DNA of 64,000 nt from NCBI GenBank assembly GCA_963971285.1, contig OZ020251.1:9300001-9364000 (forward strand). Reading direction: 5' to 3'. The DNA is from Astropecten irregularis. Lineage: Eukaryota > Echinodermata > Asteroidea > Paxillosida > Astropectinidae. Of this stretch, positions 51,160 to 64,000 are shown piece by piece. Made by a program: the position numbers and the translations under genes. The first letter of the stretch is position 1, and each line of letters opens with the position of its first letter. The notes below the pieces were generated by a model that was given only the letters and a program-made list of their open reading frames with translations, had not been told where the DNA came from and did no database searches.

Positions 51160-53725
51160 ATTTAGAATACTAAACTCAATGAAATATTATAAGTGATTCA
51201 CACTAAAGTGTCGATTTTACGAAGCCCGAGGATCGATCGTACCCCCATCGTATCCTACGTAGGGATGCAAGGCATAATTCATAGGCCATACTACTAATAG
51301 TTTGAGGTTACTGCAGTCCCACTTATTGGGCCGTTAGAATTATTTTTTTCACGATTTTTTATTTCGTCCTTCGCACTAACGTCCCACGCTAAGCAATGCA
51401 GTTAAACATAAAATCATAAACCGATCACCTAAAAAATGTCTGAAATCAAGTGAAAACATTCCACCTCCCACTAAAAAAATCCTAACGCGCTTTAGCAATG
51501 AGCCCGTGTACAAACCATATTACGAAGGCTGGGATCTTGACCATAATTCACTGACTATGCCAGACGACTGGCTCATGCCATGCTTATAGGCAAGCCCATA
51601 GAGCCTGCGTGGAAAAAAATGAGTTGTGACATGAAATGGTCCTGGATTAAGTTTGTCATAGTCAGTTAGATGCGGTCTAGTTTCCACCTTCGTGCATAAG
51701 TTTGTGTATCATTATATATGACAGCCCGCGGTCAAATCCTATATTTTGAACACGATCTTTGAAATCTGGCTGCTGATTTCTGGGGCAGACTGAGGAAAAA
51801 CAAAATAACACGTGTCTTTTTATTTTCAGTCTAGATAATAGGTCTGAAGTTTTGAACCTGAAGTCGCCCTGCATAGCGAAATTTGTAATGATTTATAAAT
51901 CATGTTATGTCGTTCTACACTTTATGTGTATTATATGTGGCAGTCTAATTCTATATTTTGAACACGATCTTTGAAATCTGGCTGCTCAATTATGGGGCAA
52001 TCTGAAGAAAATTCCAATTGCACTTTTCTTTTTATTTTCAGTCTAGATCAGCGATCTTAATTTCTAATCCTGAAGTCCCCCTGCGAAGCAAAATCTGTAA
52101 TGATTTATATATCACGTTATTACGCTCAACACTGTATGCGTGTTATATTTAGAATACTAAACTCAATGAAATATTATAAGTGATTCACACTAAAGTGTCG
52201 ACTTTACGAAGCCCGAGGATCGATCGTACCCCCATCGTATCCTACGTAGGGCTGCAAGGCATAATTCATAGGTCATACTACTAATAGTTTGAGGTTACTG
52301 CAGTCCCACTTATTGGGCCGTTAGAATTATTTTTTTCACGATTTTTTATTTCGTCCTTCGCACTAACGTCCCACGCTAAGCAATGCAGTAAAACATAAAA
52401 TCATAAACCGATCACCTAAAAAATGTCTGAAATCAAGTGAAAACATTCCACCTCCCACTAAAAAAATCCTAACGCGCTTTAGCAATGAGCCCGTGTACAA
52501 ACCATATTACGAAGGCTGGGATCTTGACCATAATTCACTGACTATGCCAGACGACTGGCTCATGCCATGCTTATAGGCAAGCCCATAGAGCCTGCGTGGA
52601 AAAAAATGAGTTGTGACATGAAATGGTCCTGGATTAAGTTTGTCATAGTCAGTTAGATGCGGTCTAGTTTCCACCTTCGTGCATAAGTTTGTGTATCATT
52701 ATATATGACAGCCCGCGGTCAAATCCTATATTTTGAACACGATCTTTGAATTCTGGCTGCTCATTTCTGGGGCAGACTGAGGAAAAACAAAATAACACGT
52801 GTCTTTTTATTTTCAGTCTAGATAATAGGTCTGAAGTTTTGAACCTGAAGTCGCCCTGCATAGCGAAATTTGTAATGATTTATAAATCATGTTATGTCGT
52901 TCTACACTTTATGTGTATTATATGTGGCAGTCTAATTCTATATTTTGAACACGATCTTTGAAATCTGGCTGCTCAATTATGGGGCAATCTGAAGAAAATT
53001 CCAATTGCACTTTTCTTTTTATTTTCAGTCTAGATCAGCGATCTTAATTTCTAATCCTGAAGTCCCCCTGCGAAGCAAAATCTGTAATGATTTATATATC
53101 ACGTTATTACGCTCAACACTGTATGCGTGTTATATTTAGAATACTAAACTCAATGAAATATTATAAGTGATTCGCACTAAAGTGTCGACTTTACGAAGCC
53201 CGAGGATCGATCGTACCCCCATCGTATCCTACGTAGGGCTGCAAGGCATAATTCATAGGTCATACTACTAATAGTTTGAGGTTACTGCAGTCCCACTTAT
53301 TGGGCCGTTAGAATTATTTTTTTCACGATTTTTTATTTCGTCCTTCGCACTAACGTCCCACGCTAAGCAATGCAGTAAAACATAAAATCATAAACCCATC
53401 ACCTAAAAAATTTCTGAAATAAAGTGAAAACATTCCACCTCCCCCTAAAAAAATCCTAACGCGCTTTAGCAATGAGCCCGTGTACAAACCATATTACGAA
53501 GGCTGGGATCTTGACCATAATTCACTGACTATGCCAGACGACTGGCTCAGGCCATGCTTAAAGGCAAGCCCATAGAGCCTGCGTGGAAAAAAATGAGTTG
53601 TGACATGAAATGGTCCTGGATTATGTTTGTCATAGTCAGTTAGATGCGGTCTAGTTTCCACCTTCGTGCATAAGTTCGTGTATCATTATATATGACAGCC
53701 CGCGGTCAAATCCTATATTTTGAAC
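51160..53725. repeat. 987-bp composite units (monomer plus ~590-bp insert), three copies
   Basis: Each unit joins a diverged short monomer (CTGCTCAATTATGGGGCAA, TCTAGATCAGCGATCTTAAT) to a non-satellite insert (GAATACTAAACTCAATGAAA, TACGAAGGCTGGGATCTTGA, CATGAAATGGTCCTGG) and a normal monomer. Inserts at 51160-51750, 52148-52738 and 53136-53725; two more at 57570-58160 and 58557-59145. Confidence 0.9.
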
Positions 53726-56700
53726 ACGATCTTTGAAATCTGGCTGCTCATTTCTGGGGCAGACTGAGGAAAAACAAAATTACACGTGTCTTTTTATTTT
53801 CAGTCTAGATCATAGATCTGAATTTTTGAACCTGAAGTCGCCCTGCATAGCGAAATCTGTAATGATATATAAATCATGTTATGACGTTCTACACTGTATG
53901 TGTATTATTATATGACAGCGCGCTGTCAACTCCAATATTTGAATCAAGTGAAAACATTCCACCTCCCCCTAAAAAAATCCTAACGCGCTTTAGCAATGAG
54001 CCCGTGTACAAACCATATTACGAAGGCTGGGATCTTGACCATAATTCACTGACTATGCCAGACGACTGGCTCATGCCATGCTTATAGGCAAGCCCATAGA
54101 GCCTGCGTTGAAAAAAATGAGTTGAGACATGAAATGGTCCTGGATTATGTTTGTCATAGTCAGTTAGATGCGGTCTAGTTTCCACCTTCGTGCATAAGTT
54201 TGTGAATCATTATATATGACAGCCCGCGGTCAAATCCTATATTTTGAACACGATCTTTGAAATCTGGCTCCTCATTTCTGGGGCAGACTGAGGAAAAACA
54301 AAATTACACGTGTCTTTTTATTTTCAGTCTAGATCATAGATCTGAATTATTGAACCTGAAGTCGCCCTGCATAGCGAAATCTGTAATGATTTATAAATCA
54401 TGTTACGACGTTCTACACTGTATGTGTATTATTATATGGCAGCGCGCTGTCAAATCCAATATTTGAAAATGATCTTTGAAATCTGGCTGCTCATTTCTGG
54501 GGCAGACTGAGGAAAAACAAAATTACACGTGTCTTTTTATTTTCAGTCTAGATCATAGATCTGAATTTTTTGAACCTGAAGTCGCCCTGCATAGCGAAAT
54601 CTGTAATGATTTATAAATCATGTTATGGCGTTCTACACTGTATGTGTATTATTATATGGCAGCGCGCTGTCAAATCCAATATTTGAAAACGATCTTTGAA
54701 ATCTGACTGCTCATTTCTGGGGCAGACTGAGGAAAAACAAAATTACACGTGTCTTTTTATTTTCAGTCTAGATCATAGATCTGAATTTTTGAACCTGAAG
54801 TCGCCCTGCCCAGCGAAATCTGAAGTGATTTATAAATCATGTTATGACGTTCTACACTGTATGTGTATTATTATATGGCAGCGCGCTGTCAACTCCAATA
54901 TTTGAATCAAGTGAAAACATTCCACCCCCCCCTAAAAAAATCCTAACGCGCTTTTCCAATGAGCCCGTGTACAAACCATATTACGAAGGCTGGGATCTTG
55001 ACCATAATTCACTGACTGTGCCAGACGACTGGCTCATGCCATGCTTATAGGCAAGCCCATAGAGCCTGCGTGAAAAAAAATGAGTTGAGACATGAAATGG
55101 TCCTGGAAGTTATGTTTGTCATAGTCAGTTAGATGCGGTCTAGTTTCCACCTTCGTGCATAAGTTTGTGTATCATTATATATGACAGCCCGCGGTCAAAT
55201 CCTATATTTTGAACACGATCTTTGAAATCTGGCTCCTCATTTCTGGGGCAGACTGAGGAAAAACAAAATTACACGTGTCTTTTTATTTTCAGTCTAGATC
55301 ATAGATCTGAATTTTTGAACCTGAAGTCGCCCTGCATAGCGAAATCTGTAATGATTTATAAATCATGTTACGACGTTCTACACTGTATGTGTATTATTAT
55401 ATGGCAGCGCGCTGTCAACTCCAATATTTGAAACTATCTTTGAAATCTGGCTGCTCATTTCTGGGGCAGACTGAGGAAAAACAAATTTACACGTGTCTTT
55501 TTATTTTCAGTCTAGATCATAGATCTGAATTTTTTGAACCTGAAGTCGCCCTGCATAGCGAAATCTGTAATGATTTATAAATCATGTTATGGCGTTCTAC
55601 ACTGTATGTGTATTATTATATGGCAGCGCGCTGTCAAATCCAATATTTGAAGACGATCTTTGGAATCTGGCTGCTCATTTCTTTGGCAAACTCAGGAAAA
55701 ACAAAATTACACTTGTCTTTTTATTTTCAGTCTAGATCATAGATCTGAATTTTTGAACCTGAAGTCGCCCTGCATAGCGAAATCTGTAATGATTGATATA
55801 TCATGTTATGACGTTCTACACTGTATGTGTATTATTATATGGCAGCGCGCTGTCAAATCCAATATTTGAAACTATCTTTGAAATCTGACTGCTCATTTCT
55901 CGGGCAAACTCAGGAAAAAACAAAATTACACGTGTCTTTTTTTTTTCAGTGTAGGTCATAGATCTGAATTGCTGAATCTGAAGTCGCTCTGCCTTGCGAA
56001 ATCTGTAATGATTTATTATATCATGTTATTACGTCCTACACTGTATGTGTACTATATGTGGCAGTCTAATTCTATATTTTGAACACGATCTTTGAAATCT
56101 GGCTGCTCATTTCTGGGGCAGACTGAGGAAAAACAAAAGAACACGTGTCTTTTTATTTTCAGTCTAGATCATAGATCTGAATTTTTGAACCTGAAGTCGC
56201 CCTGCACAGCGAAATCTGTAATGATTTGTAAATCATGTTACGACGTTCTACACTGTATGTGTATTATTATATGGCAGCGCGCTGTCAAATCCATATTTGA
56301 AAATGATCCTTGAAATCTGGCTGCTCATTTCTGGGGCAGACTGAGGAAAAACAAAATTACACGTGTCTTTTTATTTTCAGTCTAGATAATAGATCTTAAT
56401 TTTTGAACCTGAAGTCGCCCTGCATGGCGAAATCTGTAATGATTTATAAATCATGTTATGACGTTCTACGCTGTATATGTATTATTATATGGCAGCGCAC
56501 TGTCAACTCCAATATTTGAAACTATCTTTTAAATCTGGCTGCTCATTTCTGGGGCAGACTGAGGAAAAACAAAATTACACGTGTCTTTATATTTTCAGTC
56601 TAGACCATAGATCTGAATTTTTTGAACCTGAAGTCGCCCTGCATAGCGAAATCTGTAATGATTTATAAATCATGTTATGGCGTTCTACACTGTATGTGTA

Positions 56701-59700
56701 TTATTATATGGCAGCGCGCTGTCAAATCCAATATTTGAAAACGATCTTTGAAATCTGACTGCTCATTTCTGGGGCAGACTGAGGAAAAACAAAATTACAC
56801 GTGTCTTTTTATTTTCAGTCTAGATCATAGATCTGAATTTTTGAACCTGAAGTCGCCCTGCAAACCGAAATCTGTAATGTTTTACATATCATACCATACC
56901 GGTTTACACTGTATGTGTATGCCAGCACTCAGTCTAATTCTATATTTTGAAGACGATCTGTGGAATCTGGCTGCTCATTTCTTGGGCAGACTGAGGAAAA
57001 ACAAAATTACACGTGTCTTTTTATTTTTAGTCTAGATCATAGATCTGAATTTTTGAACCTGAAGTCGCCCTGCATAGCGAAATCTGTAGTGATTTATAAA
57101 TCATGTTATGACGTTCTACACTATATGTGTATTATTATATGGCAGCGCGCTGTCAAATCCAATATTTGAAGACGATCTTTGAAATATGGCTGCTCATTTC
57201 TGGGGCAAACTCAGGAAAAACAAAATTACACGTGTCTTTTTTTTTTCAGTGTAGGTCATAGATCTGAATTGCTGAATCTGAAGTCGCTCTGCGTTGCGAA
57301 ATCTGTAATGATTTATTATATCACGTTATTACGTTCTACACTGTATGTGTACTATATGTGGTAGTCTAATTCTATATTTTGAACACGATCTTTGAAATGT
57401 GGCTGCTCAATTATGGGGCAAACTGAGGAAAATTCCAATTGCACTTGTCTTTTTATTTTCAGTCTAGATCAGCGATCTTAATTTCTAATCCTGAAGTCCC
57501 CCTGCGAAGCAAAATCTGTAATGATTTATATATCATGTTATTACGCTCAACACTGTATGAGTGTTATATTTAGAATACTAAACTCAATGAAATATTATAA
57601 GTGATTCACACTAAAGTGTCGATTTTACGAAGCCCGAGGATCGATCGTACCCCCATCGTATCCTACGTAGGGATGCAAGGCATAATTTATAGGCCATACT
57701 ATTAATAGTTTGAGGTTACTGCAGTCCCACTTATTGGGCCGTTAGAATTATTTTTTTCACGATTTTTTATTTCGTCCTTCGCACTAACGTCCCACGCTAA
57801 GCAATGCAGTTAAACATAAAATCATAAACCGATCACCTAAAAAATGTCTGAAATCAAGTGAAAACATTCCACCTCCCACTAAAAAAATCCTAACGCGCTT
57901 TAGCAATGAGCCCGTGTACAAACCATATTACGAAGGCTGGGATCTTGACCATAATTCACTGACTATGCCAGACGACTGGCTCATGCCATGCTTATAGGCA
58001 AGCCCATAGAGCCTGCGTGGAAAAAAATGAGTTGTGACATGAAATGGTCCTGGATTAAGTTTGTCATAGTCAGTTAGATGCGGTCTAGTTTCCACCTTCG
58101 TGCATAAGTTTGTGTATCATTATATATGACAGCCCGCGGTCAAATCCTATATTTTGAACACGATCTTTGAATTCTGGCTGCTCATTTCTGGGGCAGACTG
58201 AGGAAAAACAAAATAACACGTGTCTTTTTATTTTCAGTCTAGATAATAGGTCTGAAGTTTTGAACCTGAAGTCGCCCTGCATAGCAAAATTTGTAATGAT
58301 TTATAAATCATGTTATGTCGTTCTACACTTTATGTGTATTATATGTGGCAGTCTAATTCTATATTTTGAACACGATCTTTGAAATCTGGCTGCTCAATTA
58401 TGGGGCAATCTGAAGAAAATTCCAATTGCACTTTTCTTTTTATTTTCAGTCTAGATCAGCGATCTTAATTTCTAATCCTGAAGTCCCCCTGCGAAGCAAA
58501 ATCTGTAATGATTTATATATCACGTTATTACGCTCAACACTGTATGCGTGTTATATTTAGAATACTAAACTCAATGAAATATTATAAGTGATTCGCACTA
58601 AAGTGTCGACTTTACGAAGCCCGAGGATCGATCGTACCCCCATCGTATCCTACGTAGGGCTGCAAGGCATAATTCATAGGTCATACTACTAATAGTTTGT
58701 GGTTACTGCAGTCCCACTTATTGGGCCGTTAGAATTATTTTTTTCACGATTTTTTATTTCGTCCTTCGCACTAACGTCCCACGCTAAGCAATGCAGTAAA
58801 ACATAAAATCATAAACCCATCACCTAAAAAATGTCTGAAATAAAGTGAAAACATTCCACCTCCCCCTAAAAAAATCCTAACGCGCTTTAGCAATGAGCCC
58901 GTGTACAAACCATATTACGAAGGCTGGGATCTTGACCATAACTCACTGACTATGCCAGACGACTGGCTCAGGCCATGCTTAAAGGCAAGCCCATAGAGCC
59001 TGCGTGGAAAAAAAATGAGTTGTGACATGAAATGGTCCTGGATTATGTTTGTCATAGTCAGTTAGATGCGGTCTAGTTTCCACCTTCGTGCATAAGTTTG
59101 TGTATCATTATATATGACAGCCCGCGGTCAAATCCTATATTTTGAACACGATCTTTGAAATCTGGCTGCTCATTTCTGGGGCAGACTGAGGAAAAACAAA
59201 ATTACACGTGTCTTTTTATTTTCAGTCTAGATCATAGATCTGAATTTTTGAACCTGAAGTCGCCCTGCATAGCGAAATCTGTAATGATATATAAATCATG
59301 TTATGACGTTCTACACTGTATGTGTATTATTATATGACAGCGCGCTGTCAACTCCAATATTTGAATCAAGTGAAAACATTCCACCTCCCCCTAAAAAAAT
59401 CCTAACGCGCTTTAGCAATGAGCCCGTGTACAAACCATATTACGAAGGCTGGGATCTTGACCATAATTCACTGACTATGCCAGACGACTGGCTCATGCCA
59501 TGCTTATAGGCAAGCCCATAGAGCCTGCGTTGAAAAAAATGAGTTGAGACATGAAATGGTCCTGGATTATGTTTGTCATAGTCAGTTAGATGCGGTCTAG
59601 TTTCCACCTTCGTGCATAAGTTTGTGAATCATTATATATGACAGCCCGCGGTCAAATCCTATATTTTGAACACGATCTTTGAAATCTGGCTCCTCATTTC

Positions 59701-61080
59701 TGGGGCAGACTGAGGAAAAACAAAATTACACGTGTCTTTTTATTTTCAGTCTAGATCATAGATCTGAATTTTTGAACCTGAAGTCGCCCTGCATAGCGAA
59801 ATCTGTAATGATTTATAAATCATGTTACGACGTTCTACACTGTATGTGTATTATTATATGGCAGCGCGCTGTCAAATCCAATATTTGAAAATGATCTTTG
59901 AAATCTGGCTGCTCATTTCTGGGGCAGACTGAGGAAAAACAAAATTACACGTGTCTTTTTATTTTCAGTCTAGATCATAGATCTGAATTTTTGAACCTGA
60001 AGTCGCCCTGCATGGCGAAATCTGTAATGATTTATAAATCATGTTATGACGTTCTACACTGTATATGTATTATTATATGGCAGCGCGCTGTCAAATCCAA
60101 TATTTGAAAACGATCTTTGAAATCTGACTGCTCATTTCTGGGGCAGACTGAGGAAAAACAAAATTACACGTGTCTTTTTATTTTCAGTCTAGATCATAGA
60201 TCTGAATTTTTGAACCTGAAGTCGCCCTGCACAGCGAAATCTGAAGTGATTTATAAATCATGTTATGACGTTCTACACTGTATGTGTATTATTATATGGC
60301 AGCGCGCTGTCAACTCCAATATTTGAATCAAGTGAAAACATTCCACCTCCCCCTAAAAAAATCCTAACGCGCTTTTCCAATGAGCCCGTGTACAAACCAT
60401 ATTACGAAGGCTGGGATCTTGACCATAATTCACTGACTATGCCAGACGACTGGCTCATGCCATGCTTATAGGCAAGCCCATAGAGCCTGCGTGGAAAAAA
60501 ATGAGTTGAGACATGAAATGGTCCTGGATTATGTTTGTCATAGTCAGTTAGATGCGGTCTAGTTTCCACCTTCGTGCATAAGTTTGTGTATCATTATATA
60601 TGACAGCCCGCGGTCAAATCCTATATTTTGAACACGATCTTTGAAATCTGGCTCCTCATTTCTGGGGCAGACTGAGGAAAAACAAAATTACACGTGTCTT
60701 TTTATTTTCAGTCTAGATCATAGATCTGAATTTTTGAACCTGAAGTCGCCCTGCATAGCGAAATCTGTAATGATTTATAAATCATGTTACGACGTTCTAC
60801 ACTGTATGTGTATTATTATATGGCAGCGCGCTGTCAACTCCAATATTTGAAACTATCTTTGAAATCTGGCTGCTCATTTCTGGGGCAGACTGAGGAAAAA
60901 CAAATTTACACGTGTCTTTTTATTTTCAGGCTAGATCATAGATCTGAATTTTTTGAACCTGAAGTCGCCCTGCATAGCGAAATCTGTAATGATTTATAAA
61001 TCATGTTATGGCGTTCTACACTGTATGTGTATTATTATATGGCAGCGCGCTGTCAAATCCAATATTTGAAGACGATCTTT
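52664..61080. repeat. 5.42-kb duplication within the array
   Basis: Landmarks repeat at offsets of 5418-5422 bp: 52664/58085, 52746/58167, 53733/59155, 54257/59679, 55222/60641, 55660/61079. The copies look almost identical by eye. Confidence 0.88.
53944..54250. repeat. Truncated insert unit fused to a monomer (also 54906, 59364, 60326)
   Basis: The monomer end CCAATATTTGAA runs straight into TCAAGTGAAAACATTCCACC, skipping the first ~280 bp of the insert. The same junction occurs at 54906, 59364 and 60326, so one event was later copied. Confidence 0.88.
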
Positions 61081-63690
61081 GGAATCTGGCTGCTCATTTC
61101 TTTGGCAAACTCAGGAAAAACAAAATTACACGTGTCTTTTTATTTTCAGTCTAGATCATAGATCTGAATTTTTGAACCTGAAGTCGCCCTGCATAGCGAA
61201 ATCTGTAATGATTGATATATCATGTTATGACGTTCTACACTGTATGTGTATTATTATATGGCAGCGCGCTGTCAAATCCAATATTTGAAACTATCTTTGA
61301 AATCTGACTGCTCATTTCTCGGGCAAACTCAGGAAAAACAAAATTACACGTGTCTTTTTTTTTTCAGTGTAGGTCATAGATCTGAATTGCTGAATCTGAA
61401 GTCGCTCTGCCTTGCGAAATCTGTAATGATTTATTATATCATGTTATTACGTCCTACACTGTATGTGTACTATATGTGGCAGTCTAATTCTATATTTTGA
61501 ACACGATCTTTGAAATCTGGCTGCTCATTTCTGGGGCAGACTGAGGAAAAACAAAAGAACACGTGTCTTTTTATTTTCAGTCTAGATCATAGATCTGAAT
61601 TTTTGAACCTGAAGTCGCCCTGCATAGCGAAATCTGTAATGATTTGTAAATCATGTTACGATGTTCTACACTGTATGTGTATTATTATATGGCAGCGCGC
61701 TGTCAAATCCATATTTGAAAATGATCTTTGAAATCTGGCTGCTCATTTCTGGGGCAGACTGAGGAAAAACAAAATTACACGTGTCTTTTTATTTTCAGTC
61801 TAGATAATAGATCTTAATTTTTGAACCTGAAGTCGCCCTGCATGGCGAAATCTGTAATGATTTATAAATCATGTTATGACGTTCTACGCTGTATATGTAT
61901 TATTATATGGCAGCGCACTGTCAACTCCAATATTTGAAACTATCTTTTAAATCTGGCTGCTCATTTCTGGGGCAGACTGAGGAAAAACAAAATTACACGT
62001 GTCTTTTTATTTTCAGTCTAGACCATAGATCTGAATTTTTTGAACCTGAAGTCGCCCTGCATAGCGAAATCTGTAATGATTTATAAATCATGTTATGGCG
62101 TTCTACACTGTATGTGTATTATTATATGGCAGCGCGCTGTCAAATCCAATATTTGAAAACGATCTTTGAAATCTGACTGCTCATTTCTGGGGCAGACTGA
62201 GGAAAAACAAAATTACACGTGTCTTTTTATTTTCAGTCTAGATCATAGATCTGAATTTTTGAACCTGAAGTCGCCCTGCATAGCGAAATCTGTAATGATT
62301 TATAAATCATGTTACGACGTTCTACACTGTATGTGTATTATTATATGGCAGCGCGCTGTCAACTCCAATATTTGAAACTATCTTTGAAATCTGGCTGCTC
62401 ATTTCTGGGGCAGACTGAGGAAAAACAAATTTACACGTGTCTTTTTATTTTCAGGCTAGATCATAGATCTGAATTTTTTGAACCTGAAGTCGCCCTGCAT
62501 AGCGAAATCTGTAATGATTTATAAATCATGTTATGGCGTTCTACACTGTATGTGTATTATTATATGGCAGCGCGCTGTCAAATCCAATATTTGAAGACGA
62601 TCTTTGGAATCTGGCTGCTCATTTCTTTGGCAAACTCAGGAAAAACAAAATTACACGTGTCTTTTTATTTTCAGTCTAGATCATAGATCTGAATTTTTGA
62701 ACCTGAAGTCGCCCTGCATAGCGAAATCTGTAATGATTGATATATCATGTTATGACGTTCTACACTGTATGTGTATTATTATATGGCAGCGCGCTGTCAA
62801 ATCCAATATTTGAAACTATCTTTGAAATCTGACTGCTCATTTCTCGGGCAAACTCAGGAAAAACAAAATTACACGTGTCTTTTTTTTTTCAGTGTAGGTC
62901 ATAGATCTGAATTGCTGAATCTGAAGTCGCTCTGCCTTGCGAAATCTGTAATGATTTATTATATCATGTTATTACGTCCTACACTGTATGTGTACTATAT
63001 GTGGCAGTCTAATTCTATATTTTGAACACGATCTTTGAAATCTGGCTGCTCATTTCTGGGGCAGACTGAGGAAAAACAAAAGAACACGTGTCTTTTTATT
63101 TTCAGTCTAGATCATAGATCTGAATTTTTGAACCTGAAGTCGCCCTGCATAGCGAAATCTGTAATGATTTGTAAATCATGTTACGATGTTCTACACTGTA
63201 TGTGTATTATTATATGGCAGCGCGCTGTCAAATCCATATTTGAAAATGATCTTTGAAATCTGGCTGCTCATTTCTGGGGCAGACTGAGGAAAAACAAAAT
63301 TACACGTGTCTTTTTATTTTCAGTCTAGATAATAGATCTTAATTTTTGAACCTGAAGTCGCCCTGCATGGCGAAATCTGTAATGATTTATAAATCATGTT
63401 ATGACGTTCTACGCTGTATATGTATTATTATATGGCAGCGCACTGTCAACTCCAATATTTGAAACTATCTTTTAAATCTGGCTGCTCATTTCTGGGGCAG
63501 ACTGAGGAAAAACAAAATTACACGTGTCTTTTTATTTTCAGTCTAGACCATAGATCTGAATTTTTTGAACCTAAAGTCGCCCTGCATAGCGAAATCTGTA
63601 ATGATTTATAAATCATGTTATGGCGTTCTACACTGTATGTGTATTATTATATGGCAGCGCGCTGTCAAATCCAATATTTGAAAACGATCT
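60641..63690. repeat. 1525-bp (7-monomer) tandem duplication
   Basis: Landmarks repeat at 1525 bp: 60641/62166, 60784/62309, 61079/62604, 61510/63035, 61895/63420, 62166/63691. Sequence after 63691 matches that after 56748. Confidence 0.9.
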
Positions 63691-64000
63691 TTGAAATCTG
63701 ACTGCTCATTTCTGGGGCAGACTGAGGAAAAACAAAATTACACGTGTCTTTTTATTTTCAGTCTAGATCATAGATCTGAATTTTTGAACCTGAAGTCGCC
63801 CTGCAAACCGAAATCTGTAATGTTTTACATATCATACCATACCGGTTTACACTGTATGTGTATGCCAGCACTCAGTCTAATTCTATATTTTGAAGACGAT
63901 CTGTGGAATCTGGCTGCTCATTTCTTGGGCAGACTGAGGAAAAACAAAATTACACGTGTCTTTTTATTTTTAGTCTAGATCATAGATCTGAATTTTTGAA

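Larger units (their letters stand above)
45768..64000. repeat. Satellite array, ~219-bp monomer, higher-order repeats
   Basis: About 60-65 monomers of ~219 bp, each with CTGCTCATTTCTGGGGCAGA, TTACACGTGTC, TTTTTATTTTCAGTCTAGA, GAACCTGAAGTCGCCCTGC, ATGATTTATAAATCAT and GGCAGCGCGCTGTC. It starts at about 45768, 300 bp after a DRAM exon, and is still running at the window end. Every monomer has an open plus frame of about 69 codons ending at the same TGA, a by-product of 219 being a multiple of three. Confidence 0.97.

Noticed and set aside
45776..63978. Dozens of similar 60-95-codon plus-strand ORFs (…CSFLGQTEEKQNYTCLFIF…)
   Set aside because: They are one reading frame of the satellite monomer. 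Each ends at the same TGA, lacks an ATG in most copies, and shows neither Met-initiated continuity nor homology.
45768..64000. CRISPR-like array
   Set aside because: Units are ~219 bp with no short repeat/spacer pattern, in an animal genome.

Overview
This is animal nuclear DNA: spliced genes with GT-AG introns, many short interspersed repeats (tRNA-derived SINEs, MITEs, foldback elements) and a long satellite array. The four genes have clear vertebrate counterparts, and the repeat-rich introns of about 1 kb suggest a marine deuterostome invertebrate. An echinoderm, perhaps sea-star-like, is my guess, but the species is not established.

Layout. (1) 1-11486, plus strand: the 3' part of DDB1, eight coding exons for the last ~338 residues; earlier exons lie left of the window. 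Its introns hold a 108-bp minisatellite split by nested foldback elements, and one intron is of the rare U12 AT-AC type. (2) 11487-15705: DDB1 3' flank with a 79-bp minisatellite of about 12 copies, then repeat-rich intergenic DNA. (3) 15706-23797, minus strand: a complete M1AP gene, 11 coding exons, 519 aa, tail-to-tail with DDB1. (4) 23798-25979: a short head-to-head promoter region, then the 5' part of XRCC6, whose first intron carries a large inverted repeat. (5) 25980-38887, plus: a complete XRCC6 (Ku70) gene, 14 coding exons, 605 aa, including the C-terminal SAP domain. Its introns hold several MITEs, a foldback element nested inside a MITE, and a hammerhead-like motif. (6) 38888-42497: repeats; the first exon of the next gene was not found. 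(7) 42498-45465, plus: three exons of a DRAM-family (DRAM2-like) membrane protein, with a second probable U12-type intron. (8) 45768-64000: a satellite array of ~219-bp monomers with several higher-order periods (about 987, 1087, 1525 and 5420 bp). It runs off the window end and lies in what should be a DRAM intron.

Function. DDB1 (CUL4 ubiquitin ligase adaptor, UV damage recognition), Ku70 (end joining), M1AP (meiotic recombination) and DRAM (damage-regulated autophagy in vertebrates) all touch genome maintenance, but nothing shows that the cluster is more than coincidence. The M1AP-XRCC6 pair probably shares one bidirectional promoter with a CCAAT box and a CRE-like site. Exon boundaries were derived by hand from reading frame, splice consensus and remembered human protein sequences; no alignment program was run.
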